64,000 nucleotides of DNA. Source: Ryuthela nishihirai (Eukaryota > Arthropoda > Arachnida > Araneae > Heptathelidae). Position 1 is the stretch's first letter. The number at the start of each line of letters is the position of its first letter. The translations under genes were made by a program, and so were the position numbers. The notes below the pieces were generated by a model that worked only from the letters and a program-made list of their open reading frames with translations, did no database searches and was not told where the DNA came from. Location of the stretch: positions 42,690,135 through 42,754,134 of the forward strand of contig JAWZYU010000010.1 of NCBI GenBank assembly GCA_038380435.1, written 5' to 3'. Shown here piece by piece: positions 1 to 10,848 of the stretch.

Positions 1-1103
1 GGTTGCTAGCTTTGTTGATTTCAAAAAGGCTTTTGACTCTATCGATCGACATAATTTGTGGTTAATTGTGAAATCATATGGTATACCAGACAAATTAGTT
101 AACATAATGAAAGCTCTCTATAATAACACTGAGTTGTGTGTGAGAATTGGTAAGTCTTGTAGCAATTGGTTTAGCATTACTTCTGGTGTTCGACAAGGGT
201 GCATTTTTTCTTTTCTCTTTAGTTTGGTTATTGATTATGTTATGCAAAACTCATTGCAAAGATTTTGGCCTTAAATGGTCTGGTGATAGTAAAATTTCTG
301 ATTTAGATTATGCTGATGATTTAGCTCTTTTGGCAAATGATGTTGATGAGATGAATTCTTTCATTCGAGCTGTTGAAGTAACTGGTAGTAGAGTGGGTTT
401 GGTTATAAACAGAGAAAATTAAAGTGACGAAAATTTGTCAGGCAGGCTGTGATTCAGTTCATCTGAATGGTTGCAGTCTTGAGCAGGTGTCACAGTTTAA
501 TTTCCTTGGGAGCTATGTAACAGATACTGGTGATGTGTGGCATGAGATTAACAGACGAATAGGGATTGCTGCCTGGACTTTTAAGAATCTATGGAGATTG
601 TGGAGAAATAGGCATATACACCTAAAGACTAAAATTAGACTGTATAATAGTTTGGTTCTTTCTAGGGTTAGTTATGGTAGTGAAACTTGGACGCTGTGTA
701 AACAAGTTAACAGGAAACTAGATGCTTTTTGATTCTAGTTATTTACACAGTATCTTGGGCATTAGGTGGTTAACTTTGTAACTAATGATGAGGTTAGGCA
801 AAGGAGTCTGCAACCTCCTTTAAGCAGCATATTGTGCAGAGAGAGACTCCACTGGTTTGGCCATCTTGCCCGCATGGATAATTATAGATTGGCAAATAGG
901 GTTATGAACAGTGTGCCTAGAGGTCTCAGAAGGAGGGGGAGACCTAGGATGAGGTGGGCAGACAATGTCAAACAGGACCTTATTAGAATTGGTGTGCAGT
1001 GGCCAGATGCAGCAGATGTAGCTCAGGGCAGATATGCTTGGAGAATTAAACTGCATGGTCTGGTTGGACCTCCGTAGCCCATGGCTGCTTGAGGATGATG
1101 ATG
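1..1103 (+). mobile_element. RTE-like LINE, 3' half (copy 1, pseudogene)
   Basis: This is the reverse-transcriptase and C-terminal part of a non-LTR retrotransposon, cut by the window start. Visible motifs are FVDFKKAFDS (about 12-41), SGVRQGC (182-202), YADDLALL (309-332) and, toward the end, ERLHWFGHLARMDNYRLANR and RRRGRPRMRWADNVKQDL. The coding frame shifts at least twice (near 250 and 425) and again near 735-765. The copy ends with CCATGGCTGCTTGAGGATGATGATG, a GAT-repeat tail shared with the other copies. Proteins of this type are often annotated as craniofacial development protein 2-like or endonuclease-reverse transcriptase. The copy is inactive. Confidence 0.92.
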
Positions 1104-2543
1104 CTCTTCTCCAACAACCTCCAAAATTCTGATGTCTGTTTTTGAGGTTGTCAGCATTAAATGTATTTGGGAAATATTCTCTTTTATAATACTTCAGAGT
1201 GATTATCACATGTTTTCGGTCTGATTTTTGAGAAAGCCAGATAAGAGCCCTTATTTAATTCTTCAAAGTAATTTGAAGTGCTTTGAAATTAACAGATTGT
1301 GTCAGAAAATTCAATCTCCATTAACATGTGGGTGAATGGATTTCCCCAACCTTGGTTCACAATAATGTGCTATAAAATTTTCAAATCTTTAGTACTCAAT
1401 TTTTATGTATTCCTAAATGTGGAATACATCATTAACATAACTTTTCCAGAAGAATAATTTGAAGATTTTCCGACATAGGGATACCATTGATGCTCCTTTC
1501 TCTTTATGATAAAGTTGTTGTTCAAATTAGTTATATATTTATTTTTTATCATTTACAATAGTTTTGCATAACTATTGTGGGGAGTCATACATGCTCACAC
1601 AGCAATTTTAATTTTTGAGATTTTTTTTAACTTATGCTGGTGCAGAAGTTGGCATTAGAAGACATTCCTCTTTTGATCTATTTAGCATTTGATATGAAAG
1701 TCATGTTGATCTGCTAAAAGGTAAATTGAGCAACATGATACCATCATGACTGTTAGTTTATTTGTTACATTCTGTATTTTCATGATATTATTTATCGATA
1801 TATTTACATATAGAATGATAAATATATATATATGTCAGTTTACCAGATTTTTCAAGTATGCATCATTCTTTGCTTAATGTATATTTGGCAAATCTTATAA
1901 GTTGAAAAAAAAAAAAAAACTAAATTGCACTTTAAAACTATTCCTAGCACTGAAATCTTATAGATGCCTGTCAGTATAATACTCCACAGAGAAGATCCAT
2001 GAGGAAAATGAGATCTCAGCTGAAAGACAACATATATCAGAAAGAAAACATGCATGTTTTATCCGAGATTCAAACCTAATTCCCTTTACAACTAAACATA
2101 CTAACTGCAAGGCCACAGGAATTCTGAAATGTAAATATTTTTCAAGAATGTAACAAAGATGAAAATGATGTAAAACAATTAAATGCCATTTCCTGACATA
2201 TATTTTATATTGTGGGTGTCTGCAAACTGTGATAATGCTTACTGTGATTTTCACATTACTATTGTTTTTCTTTTGGAACACATGAAAGAAAACACGAACA
2301 AATCTGCTTGACTGATTTTCTGAGGCACGCAAAAAAAAAATTTTTTTTTTTCAGTTCAAAAGAGTGAATTTTGATACTGCTTGTCAGTAACAAGTATGTA
2401 CTTGGAAATAAAGTACTGCATCCACAAGATGTTACACCATAGAATAGATATTAAATAAAATGTGCAAATGCATTTTATCAAGCCTGCCAAATTTTAAGCA
2501 CTTTTTGCATATATATATTAATTAGATTTATTTTTGTTTAGAA
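1104..2543. other. AT-rich non-coding stretch, nothing recognised
   Basis: It consists of AT-rich sequence with homopolymer runs, including an A run near 1905-1918 and a T/A run near 2330-2350. No open frame resembles a known protein and no element ends were seen. It lies either upstream of DENND1 or in its first intron. Confidence 0.5.
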
Positions 2544-2748
2544 CATGGCCGAGTGGTTAGCGCGCTTGGCTACTGATCTAAGGGACCTGGGTTCGAGCCC
2601 CGGGTAAGGCATGGCTGTTTGTGTTGTTTTTCTGCTGAGGTCCTGCCATCCTCACAGACCTTCTACTATGGCATATAAACTGACAGGCTCCTGTCAGACC
2701 TCTGTGGCAAGCAGCTGCTTGAGGGGGTATTTATTTATTTTTATTTTA
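2544..2748 (+). mobile_element. SINE-B copy 1 (tRNA-Leu/Ser-like head)
   Basis: The head reads ATGGCCGAGTGGTTAGCGCG (A box TGGCCGAGTGG) and then GGTTCGAGCCCCGGGT (B box GGTTCGAGCCC), the layout of a tRNA-derived pol III promoter. The body contains a small palindrome, GACAGGCTCCTGTC, and ends CTTGAGGGGGTATTTATTT. It is the best-preserved of several copies in the window. Confidence 0.88.
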
Positions 2749-3231
2749 AGCCAGAAAAAAAGACATCTTCAATGTTTCATCTCATTTTTTGCAAGATAGC
2801 AAGGTATATCACATGGGTAGCACTGAAGTGAAAAAGAGATACAATGAAACATTCTGTGGTAACATGTCAAGCTTGACAACCTCTTGACTGAATTATGAAT
2901 TGCATAAATATACATTCTTTGTGTGTTTTGGAATTTCAGAACATCAGAACAATTTTTGTTATTAAATATAAACTTTAGGGATTCAGTATAATTTTTTGAA
3001 TTGGTGAATTGTTGATTACTAGTGCACAGACCCAGATCTTAAAAAATAAAGGGGGAGGAGAGCAAGAAATGCAATGAAGCCGGAAAAAGTCAGAAGGGGT
3101 GGATAAGAGACTGGTTTTCCATTGCAGTGTAACATTTTCTCATTTAAGTTTTAAAAATGTGTGAAATATGTGCAAGTTTAATAATTTTTGACCTCCATTG
3201 CCCTTACTAGAATTATCAAAAGAGGGCTTGG
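2749..3231. other. Non-coding stretch, nothing recognised
   Basis: AT-rich sequence with a short purine-rich patch near 3043-3090. No supported feature was seen. Confidence 0.4.
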
Positions 3232-3242
3232 CCCCTAGGACC

Positions 3243-3678
3243 TGGGGTGGGGGTGGCTCAGTCAGTAGCGCACCAGGCTCTTGATCTGCAATTCTCAGGT
3301 TTGAGTCCCAGCTGGGTCACCATTGAGATATATCTCCGCAAAACTCCCTGCCCTGCTCATGATCAGTAAGGGACACCAATGGGCTTGGAAAGGCTGCCAT
3401 CCATCGGATGGGACATTAAGCCATGTTAAGCCATTGAGGGAGAGCCATACCCTGTGCACGTTAAAGAACACGCTGGATGGCCCTGATGGGAGGCTACCAC
3501 CTGTTGGAGGTCCACCTGGAGGCTACCACTCCCAACAGCTGTTCCAGTGGGTCCCCTTCCCCAACCTTCTCTGAGCCTTTGGAGTCCATGTGACCTGGCC
3601 ATTTAGCCCATGGTGTGTAGGTAGTAGGCAAGACAGAAAGATTGCCGCTTAGAGGCAAAACAACCCAACAATAACAAC
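3243..3678 (+). mobile_element. SINE-A copy 1 (tRNA-like head), with target duplication
   Basis: A full-length SINE. The A box lies in GTGGCTCAGTCAGTAGCGC and the B-box region reads GGTTTGAGTCCC. The body contains GGGCTTGGAAAGGC, GTTAAAGAACACGCTGGATG and AACAGCTGTTCCAGTGGGTC, and the end is AAAACAACCCAAC. It is flanked by perfect 11-bp duplications CCCCTAGGACC at 3232-3242 and 3679-3689. Near the 3' end, the family sequence GCAAAAAAGT is replaced by a 23-bp filler (3620-3642) identical to 4287-4309. Confidence 0.92.
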
Positions 3679-3689
3679 CCCCTAGGACC

Positions 3690-4370
3690 AATCGTGCTAG
3701 TACATTATACTGTATATTATTATTAATACACAATGATAATGATTGTTAAATTTGTAATTGGGAAAATACCTACTTATTGCATACCCACAGAAAAGGAAAA
3801 GTGATGCTGTAAATCCATTTAAAACAAAAGCAAAACTTGTGCTTCTAAAAAGAATGCAAAACTTCATATCATTTTGTAAACATTTTCAAGTTTTTTTATT
3901 AGGTGTAATTTACAGTTGGGTTTATATATTTTTTACTAAAACACCATCTATATATCATTGTAACAGCAACATAAGGTGATAATGTACATAATTTTATTTA
4001 AAAAATTGGTCCCAATTACTTTCTGACATTGAAATACATTTACTGAGTTTTTTTGGTCCCCATTAATCGTTATTTTTTAGGGCATTTGTGTGACATTCTG
4101 AAAAATTAAAAACAAAAACAAAATCAGTATGTAACATGAAAATAGTTTGCTAGAAATAGACTCAAGGTATTTAAACTGAAATTTATGTTTGGTATAGCTT
4201 TAATAAGAAAAAAAATATATTGTTTTTTATTATCTTTCCTAGTTTCAGGTAAACTGAAATCAGCTAGATTCGAAACTTATATCATTGGTAGTAGGCAAGA
4301 CAGAAAGATAGTTTATTTATTGTGTATTGTACACACACCTGGGTTTTGCCATCCATTCTCATTTTAGCCG
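3690..4370. other. AT-rich non-coding stretch
   Basis: No coding or repeat feature is recognised, except the 23-bp block at 4287-4309 that also appears inside the SINE-A copy at 3620-3642. Confidence 0.4.
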
Positions 4371-4570
4371 TCCCATGGCCGAATAATTAGTACACTTGGC
4401 TACTGATCTAAGGGACCTGGGTTTGAGCCCCAGGTAAGGCATGGATGTATGTGTTGTTTTTCTGCTGAGGTCCTGCCATCCTCTCAGACCTTCTACTGTG
4501 GTATATAAACTGACAGGCTCCTGTCAGACCTCTGTGGCAAGCAGCTACTTGAGGGGGTATTTATTTTTTT
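4371..4570 (+). mobile_element. SINE-B copy 2
   Basis: It has the same head and body as the copy at 2544, with A-box decay (CATGGCCGAATAATTAGTAC) and B box GGTTTGAGCCCC. The GACAGGCTCCTGTC palindrome and the CTTGAGGGGGTATTTATTTT end are preserved. Confidence 0.87.
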
Positions 4571-5458
4571 TTATCTCATGCATGGGGAAGTGTTTTGTTC
4601 TAGTTTGAAGGTCTGATTTTATATTAGGTAGGTGTTAAACAAAAATCCTCCACTCTGCTTCCTATGTGAGTAAATTGTTTTGCTCATGTCAAATGTTGAA
4701 TAGACAGACCTCTGGCTTTCACTTGACCATTTCTGACAATTTCCATTGCTTCATACTTAATGCCAATATTGGTTGAAAGGATTGCAACATTATTTTAAAC
4801 TGGAAGAATGTTCAGTTCTGAACTAATTTTGATTTGATTTCAGTATTTTTATTAAAATATCTAGGAGCAAATAGACTGGGAGCAAAAAAATAATGCAACT
4901 CTTATTCTTACATATTTACACTGCTTTGTATTTTTGAAATTAGTAATTCAAGTTTGAAAATTCTCTTTGACATGTCAATGACACCACTTGATGTGATAAA
5001 GTTTGTCAAAAAAAAGAGCTTTTGTTAAGTGTATGATATCAAATTGCTAAAGGTAGCACAAGTTATTCCTTAAAACAATTGCACTAATGAATTATTACTT
5101 TCTCACCATATTTCCACTGATCAAACTAAATAGAAACTTAACAAATGAAGAGATCTCACTCATGCATAGATCTTTGTAGGCCTCCCACTCAGCCTACTTC
5201 CTGAATTGCATGAGAATAAATTTAACATTGAACCCAGTGGGTTTTCACAAAAACATGCAAGACAAAAGCTTAAAAGGGCTAGATATATAAATTTAATAAG
5301 AATGCTTTATTAAGAAAAGTATGTAAAAATGTTTGATCAGCTAAATTTTGTTAATTATGGTAAATTCTTCAGTTCCAAATATGCATATCCCAATATATAT
5401 ATATATGAACTTTTGACTATGAGTAAAATTTGATTATATATGATTTGAATATGATGTG
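4571..5458. other. AT-rich non-coding stretch, nothing recognised
   Basis: No similarity to the repeat families of the window was seen. A short (AT)n run is present near 5394-5407. Confidence 0.4.
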
Positions 5459-5803
5459 TAGTCAATATCATGCCAGCCTCATAATCTGTAGTTCCCAGGT
5501 TTGAGTCCATGTTGTACCAGTGTTGAGATTTATCTTCACTAACCTCCATTCTGCTCTTGGGGAGAAAGAGGACACTGTTGGACTTGTAAAGGCTGCTCTC
5601 TATCAGTCAGGACATTGTGTCCCCATGTTTAGGGTAATCTTACCTTGTGCATATTAAAGAACACAGTAGATAGTTTTGATGGGATACTTCTATTTGTCTC
5701 CTAACAGTTGTCCATTGATACTCTTCCCCAACTTTCTCTGAGCCCTTGGATTCTTTGTAACCTGTCTATGTAGTCCATTGTGTGCAAAAAAGTGCCACTG
5801 AAA
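5459..5803 (+). mobile_element. SINE-A copy 2, degenerate
   Basis: The family is recognisable from CCAGCCTCATAATCTGTAGT and TTCCCAGGTTTGAGTCC, then AGGACACTGTTGGACTTG, ATTAAAGAACACAG and CTTCCCCAACTTTCTCTGAG, and finally GTGTGCAAAAAAGTGCC. It has many substitutions and small deletions, and the A-box end is lost. This is an old insertion. Confidence 0.8.
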
Positions 5804-6580
5804 TCCAAAGTGAATGCACAGTATTCCCTGTTAAGAAACAATAATTAATAGATTGATCATAAATAAATAAAGTGCCACTCACACTGGGCAACACACAAAA
5901 AGGCTTTGAAATGAAAATAGCCAATCTTTACTAATTTTGAGGTGCTGAACACAAAAATGACAATAAAATTTGTTGATTGGCACTTGTTTCGGAGAGACAG
6001 AGATGGTCATAATGATTGATAAATGATATAATTGATGATAATGGTTATAAATGATTAAACACAACCCCCATACACACAACCCCCGGAGTTGTCATCATCA
6101 TTGTCTGATGCAATGTAGTTGAGTCATGACATCGCAGGTTTACGATCATAGACAAAACATGATGCAATCATTAGTTGTAAGCGATGTCTTGTAGGATGAG
6201 CAAGTCTTTTGATCGACTCCCATTTACCACTGAGTCATAAGTACAATACAAGTGATTCTTGCAGTTTTAATTCAGCAGTAGTGATGCTTCTGCTTCATAA
6301 CTGTGCTAATAGTGCAGATACATTTTATTACGTTTGTGGGGAAGTGACGTTTGCAAGCTAGAAAAGGGCCATCACTCCAATAGTGAAAGTGTATGAGTTT
6401 TATTTTGGATGTAAGATCAGGGACCAGGACTAGGCCTAGGCCTGGGCTCCATACATATGTAGCAGTACATGTGCAAGAAATCTTCCAAAGTGGCAGAAAG
6501 GCGAAAAAGGGGCAATGCTGTTTGCTGTCCCTATGGTTTAGAGAGAGCCAAGCAATCATACAAATGACTGTTACTTCTGC
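5804..6580. other. Non-coding stretch before the 6.6-kb pseudogene
   Basis: Nothing is firmly recognised. The part from about 6300 has higher GC and runs straight into the decayed coding region, so it may belong to the same element. No ends or duplications were found. Confidence 0.35.
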
Positions 6581-7980
6581 ATGTTTCCACCTGTTTCTGG
6601 AGGCATCACAAGGAAAAAGAAGTGGACAATACCATACCCGAATATACAATCTGCTCTCAGACCAGTTTTGCATGGCAAAAGCCTTCGCATTCCTGAACCT
6701 CCAATAGAATTTTCTATCGATTCAGACAATGAGGAAGGAGGCGAGCAGACGTCAGGTTCTCCACAGCCTTTGGCGTCTAATGATGATCCATATGTCTGAT
6801 ACAGTGCGTCATCTGCGCCACGCATTCTCACTGAAGAAGAAACGAACGATCTGGGGCTGTACAAGGCAAAGCAGAGTTACTTGGATCAAGACTTAAACAA
6901 TGGAATCTTCTCAAGGAAAATGTCCGAGTGACTTCGTTTCGAACTCATCATGAGCAGTTTGCACCTTACTTCAGAAAGGAAGATGACCTTGTGTTCTGCT
7001 CCGATGTAGATGGCCTGATGAATGCCATCGGAATCAAACATGACCTTCAAGAATGGCGACTATTCATAGACTCCTTGAAATTGAGTTTCAAGGCAGTGTT
7101 GCTGCGTAATGGAAATCGACTTGATTTAATTCTGGTCGGACATGCTGTCTACATGAAAGAAACCTGTGACAACCTAAAACAGCTGTTGAATTGTCTTCAA
7201 TACAAGTATGTCTGACATCTCTGTTGTGACTTGAAGGTAGTGGCTCTGTTGATGGGTCTGCATCTGAGATATATAAAGTACTGCTGTTTCTTATGTGAAT
7301 GGGATATCCAAGCAAAGACTTTGCACTATGTGCAGAGAAACTGGCCTCAGAGGAAATCTCTGAAGGTCAGAGAAGAATGTAGAACACCCAGCACTGGCAG
7401 AAATGCACAAAATCCTGCTACCATCTCTACACATCAAACTCGGTGTGATGAAAAACTTCATAAAAGCCATGGTCTGGACTGCATAGCTTTCAAGTACTTG
7501 GCTGACAATTTCCCTTAACTAAGCAAAGCAAAAATTAAAGAGGGAGTTTTTGTGGGTCCACAGATCTGCAAGTTGTTCAGAAACCAGATGTTCAACAACC
7601 TACTTCAGGGTGACGAGAAAAATGCTTGGGATGTGTTTCGTCTGGTGTCAACTAAATTCCTCAGGAATGTCAGGGCTGAGAACTGCAAGAAACTGGTTAA
7701 GGACATGTCTCTGTATCACAAACTTGCTGCAATATGTCCTTTAAGATCCACTTTCTCCATTCCCACTTAGATTTCTTCCCCAACAACTGCGGCATGATTA
7801 GTGATGAGCACAGTGAATGTTTTCACCAGAGCATTGCAATGATAGAGAAACGATACCAAGGAAACTGGTAGACTTCAATGTTGACTGACTACTGTTGGGT
7901 GGTTGCCAGAGATGATCCTGAGCAGCTGCAAGCGATGGGCAAAGCAACATCGGAAGTAGAAGCAGAGTTTTGCCGATATA
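6581..7980 (+). pseudogene. Broken copy of an uncharacterised multicopy invertebrate protein family
   Basis: Conserved-looking blocks appear in one order on one strand: an N-terminal block ending in an acidic SIDSDNEEG stretch (6581-6799, frame 2), then VTSFRTHHEQFAPYF, DVDGLMNAIGIKHD, EWRLFIDSLKLSFKAVLL and GHAVYMKET (6928-7215, frame 1), DLKVVALLMGL and YIKYCCFLCEWD (7231-7320), KIKEGVFVGPQICKLF (7532-7579), KIHFLHSHLDFFPN (7743-7784, frame 3) and ISDEHSECFHQSIAMIEKRY with TDYCWVV (to about 7915). I recall this architecture from many predicted invertebrate proteins of unknown function. Here it has in-frame stops near 7213, 7516 and 7869 and at least two frameshifts. I do not assign a function. 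The high copy number I remember suggests linkage to a transposon. Confidence 0.72.
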
Positions 7981-8524
7981 TATCATGTACATATTACTCT
8001 ATTATATAAGAAACTATTGCAGATTTCTAAGAAATCATGGCCAATTTTGCATTTTTATTGTCATATTCATGTTTAGCACTTTCAAATCTTTAAGAAATGT
8101 CTACTTTTGTATGAGAGCATGACTTTTATGAAAATTTGTTCCCAGTGTCTATTGTGTTGTTGGATTGGTAAAACAACCCAGCAATTCAGGGCATTTTCTT
8201 CTGTATTACAAAGATAGTGTAGAAGCAAGAAATGTCTAGTTGAAAAAGCATAAACTAATATATATATGTCATGATAGGAAGTGAAAACCTGAATGAGTGT
8301 ATTCAGGTTTTCACTTCCTATCAACGACAGGTCTAGTTCCGAAATCACTTGATTCAGTTTTAAGATCTATCTCCGCATGGTTATAAATAGTGCAAAATAG
8401 TAAATATCATGGGTTAAATGTCATCATTATTTCATTCTATTCTGTGCAGTACAATATTGATATTTTATTATTGTAATGAAAAAATTTACTTAATAATTAG
8501 CAGCAAAGAAAGATATGTTTGATA
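7981..8524. other. AT-rich stretch with a perfect hairpin
   Basis: No gene is seen. A perfect 22-bp inverted repeat at 8273-8294 and 8301-8322 (GATAGGAAGTGAAAACCTGA and so on) has a 6-base loop. Confidence 0.6.
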
Positions 8525-9251
8525 TTAATAAAATTGATTATTTCTACAGTATCACTGTTAAGACATTGCCCCCTATGTTGTAGCTTTAGAAGTTAAAATG
8601 ATTCAGTACTATTATACAATGCTGTTGGCAATAGTAATGGATTCATTTTAAAGTATCTTAAAGTTATAAGCTTAGCTGTTGTTATATTTACCATATTTGG
8701 AAGAATAGCCCTTGTCTGGCACACTCACCATAGTTGTTAACAACACTGACTCATGGTTGTTGCAGTGTTCTAGTTGTTGGTAGTTACCAGTCCAATAGCA
8801 TTGATGTGTGGTGGTTGTCATTGTGTGCTGATGCATGGAATGTTCATTTGTTTAACACATGTAGTCTGTTTTTTATCTCCCTGTGTTGCAGGGTGTATTG
8901 CTACAGGGAGTGGAGTTTTTAAACTACACCTTAGTGGAGTTTTTCATGAAGCTTTAAACTAGTTGATATTAGATGGTAAAAGAGCATCTATTGGTGATAT
9001 AAAAGGCTTCGTGAAAAACTCTACTATGGCAGAGTCTCATACCAAGACACATTGCAGCACGTGGTGATAAAACAACACACTCCACATGTTAAACCAACCC
9101 CTTTCTCTCCCCTACCTTTATTTATTATTTTTTATCATTATTATCTTATCATTTTATTCTGCCTCATTACTATTTACTCATTTATCTTTTGTCACCATTT
9201 CTCTTTTCCCTCCTTCTTTCTATTTTTATTTTTCTCTTTTTTTTAATTACG

Positions 9252-9565
9252 GGGACAGGGGAGGCTCAGTTGGTAGCGTGCCAGGCTCGTAACCTGCAAT
9301 TATCAGGTTCGGGTTCCAACTGGGAAAGTGTAGAGATTATTCTCTGTCAAACTCCCTGCCTACAGTGAATAGGGGTCACTGTTGGGCTTGAAAAGGCCAC
9401 TGTCCATCAGATGGGAGGTTAAGCCATGGTCCCATGTGTGGGAGAGACACATCCATGCATGTTAAAGAACATGCTGGATGGCCTTGATGGGAAAATGCCT
9501 GGTTGGGAAAGGGCTGACATCCTTTTCCCAACAGCTGTCCAGTGGGTCCCCTCACCCAACCATCC
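9252..9565 (+). mobile_element. SINE-A copy 3, 3'-truncated
   Basis: It begins with GGGGAGGCTCAGTTGGTAGC and CCAGGCTCGTAACCTG, has the B-box region CAGGTTCGGGTTCC, and runs through GTTAAAGAACATGCTGGATG to CAGTGGGTCCCCTC. It then stops, and the last ~90 bases of the family (TTCTCTGAGCC to ACAACCCAAC) are missing. Confidence 0.88.
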
Positions 9566-9767
9566 ACGAAACTATGAGAGCTTCGAACTTGGACATCTGT
9601 TCCAAATAACTAATATTGAAGTAGTGAATATCATTTTTAAAATTAAAAGAGCTCGAATTTACCCCTTAAAAATGGTAGAGTTTTGGCACATTCATGTACA
9701 GAGTTGCAGTAAAAATTAGACCATAATGCTACCTAACCATATTGGCAATAAATCATCGGCACGGTTC

Positions 9768-10006
9768 AAAATTCGAAAGTCTCATAATTAGAGATATGAA
9801 TGAACAGACTGATTTCCATAATATCAAACTAATGTAGGCAATAGGTAGCTCTCCCAATTGCTCGGTAGCCTAAATGTCAGCATTATAACAGGAATCAACC
9901 AGCACACAAGGCTCAAAATAAGAAAGTACCAAAATCAGAGATATGAATGAACAGAAGATTTCAATAATATATAAGTAATGCAAACGATAGGCACTCTCTC
10001 TGCTGC
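9768..10006 (+). repeat. Tandem repeat inside the inverted-repeat element, period ~145 bp
   Basis: Two diverged units share AGAGATATGAATGAACAGA, ATATC/ATATA, TAATG, and GGCA...CTCTC...TTGCT-type endings (9768 onward and 9913 onward). The linker AACCAGCACACAAGG near 9898 recurs as AACCAGCACACGAAGG near 10449, suggesting a third partial unit beyond the SINE insertion. Confidence 0.7.
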
Positions 10007-10009
10007 TTC

Positions 10010-10403
10010 GTGGGGCGGGGGTGGCTCAGTCGGTAGCGCGCCAGGCTCGTAACCTGTAGTTCCCAGGTTCGAGTCCCAGCTGGGTCAGCGTTGAGATTTA
10101 TCTCCGCAAAATTTCCCCGCCCTGCCCACAGTCATCGGTAGGGGACACCGATGGGCTTGGAAAGGCCGCCGTCCGTCGGATGGGACGTTAAGCCGTGGCC
10201 CCATGTGCGGGAGAGCCATACCCTGTGCACGTTAAAGAACATGCTGGATGGCCTTGACGGGAGGCTACCATCTGTCTCCCAACAGCTGTTCCAGTGGGTC
10301 CCCTCCCCCAACCTTCTCTGAGCCTTCGGGGTCCATGCGACCTGGCCATTTAGCCCATGGTGTGCAAAAAAGTGCCGCTCAGAGGTAAAACAACCCAACC
10401 CAA
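10010..10403 (+). mobile_element. SINE-A copy 4, full length with perfect target duplication
   Basis: The cleanest copy. It has A box TGGCTCAGTCGGTAGCGCG, anticodon-arm-like CCAGGCTCGTAACCTG, B box GGTTCGAGTCCC, and ends AGAGGTAAAACAACCCAACC. Perfect 12-bp duplications CTCTGCTGCTTC lie at 9998-10009 and 10404-10415, so both ends are defined. It still has many CpGs, consistent with relative youth. Confidence 0.95.
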
Positions 10404-10848
10404 CTCTGCTGCTTCACAGCCTCATTGTCAGTGTACTGATAGGCCTCAACCAGCACACGAAGGCGACTTTTGGTGCCATCCATAAGATGTAGTACTGTCC
10501 TGTATGGTGGAACGTCGGATGGCATCATTCATTCATATTCAAGCCAGTGACAACTACCACATGTCAATGCTATTGGACTAGTGAATTGCTGACAGCTAGA
10601 ACACTTCAGCAACCAAGCATAAGCATCACTAACAACTATAATGAGTGTGCCGGACAAGGACTACTCTCCCAAAAATCATAAATATAACAACAGCTATGCT
10701 TATAATATCAAGATATTTTAAAATATACCTATTACCATCACCTACAGCAATGTATAAAAGTACTAGATTATTTTAACATCTAAAGATGCAACACAGGAGT
10801 CATTGTCTTAATAGTGATATTGTGGAAATAAATCAATTCTGTTATTCT

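Larger units (their letters stand above)
8525..10848. mobile_element. Long inverted-repeat element with ~300-bp arms
   Basis: The left arm (about 8525-8825) returns as its reverse complement at about 10538-10848. Matched landmarks include ATAACAACAGCTATG against its left-arm counterpart near 8670, GAGTGTGCCGGACAAGG against the CCTTGTCTGGCACACTC region near 8710, and CAATGCTATTGGACTAG against 8795. Arms are diverged but colinear. The interior has no coding potential that I recognise, holds a 145-bp-period repeat (about 9768-10006) and has taken two SINE-A insertions. It is probably a non-autonomous DNA transposon or foldback element. Superfamily and target duplication are not determined. Confidence 0.75.

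Noticed and set aside
820..1209. 129-codon - strand frame rich in Ser
   Set aside because: Complement of the LINE C-terminal region; the Ser run is the antisense of the GAT tail. Equivalent frames at 20602, 31335 and 56696 have the same cause.
1958..2332. 124-codon - strand frame in AT-rich sequence
   Set aside because: Low-complexity composition, no motif, no conserved start or splice context.
5394..5407. (AT)n and other microsatellites (also 11698-11711, 12259-12270, 37440-37454)
   Set aside because: Short and ordinary for an AT-rich genome; no functional inference.
9768..10006. CRISPR-like repeat-spacer array
   Set aside because: Only two to three diverged 145-bp units in eukaryotic DNA; no short direct repeats with regular spacers.
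10010..10080. tRNA gene with CGT-like anticodon loop
   Set aside because: It is the head of SINE-A, followed by the family body and bounded by target duplications.
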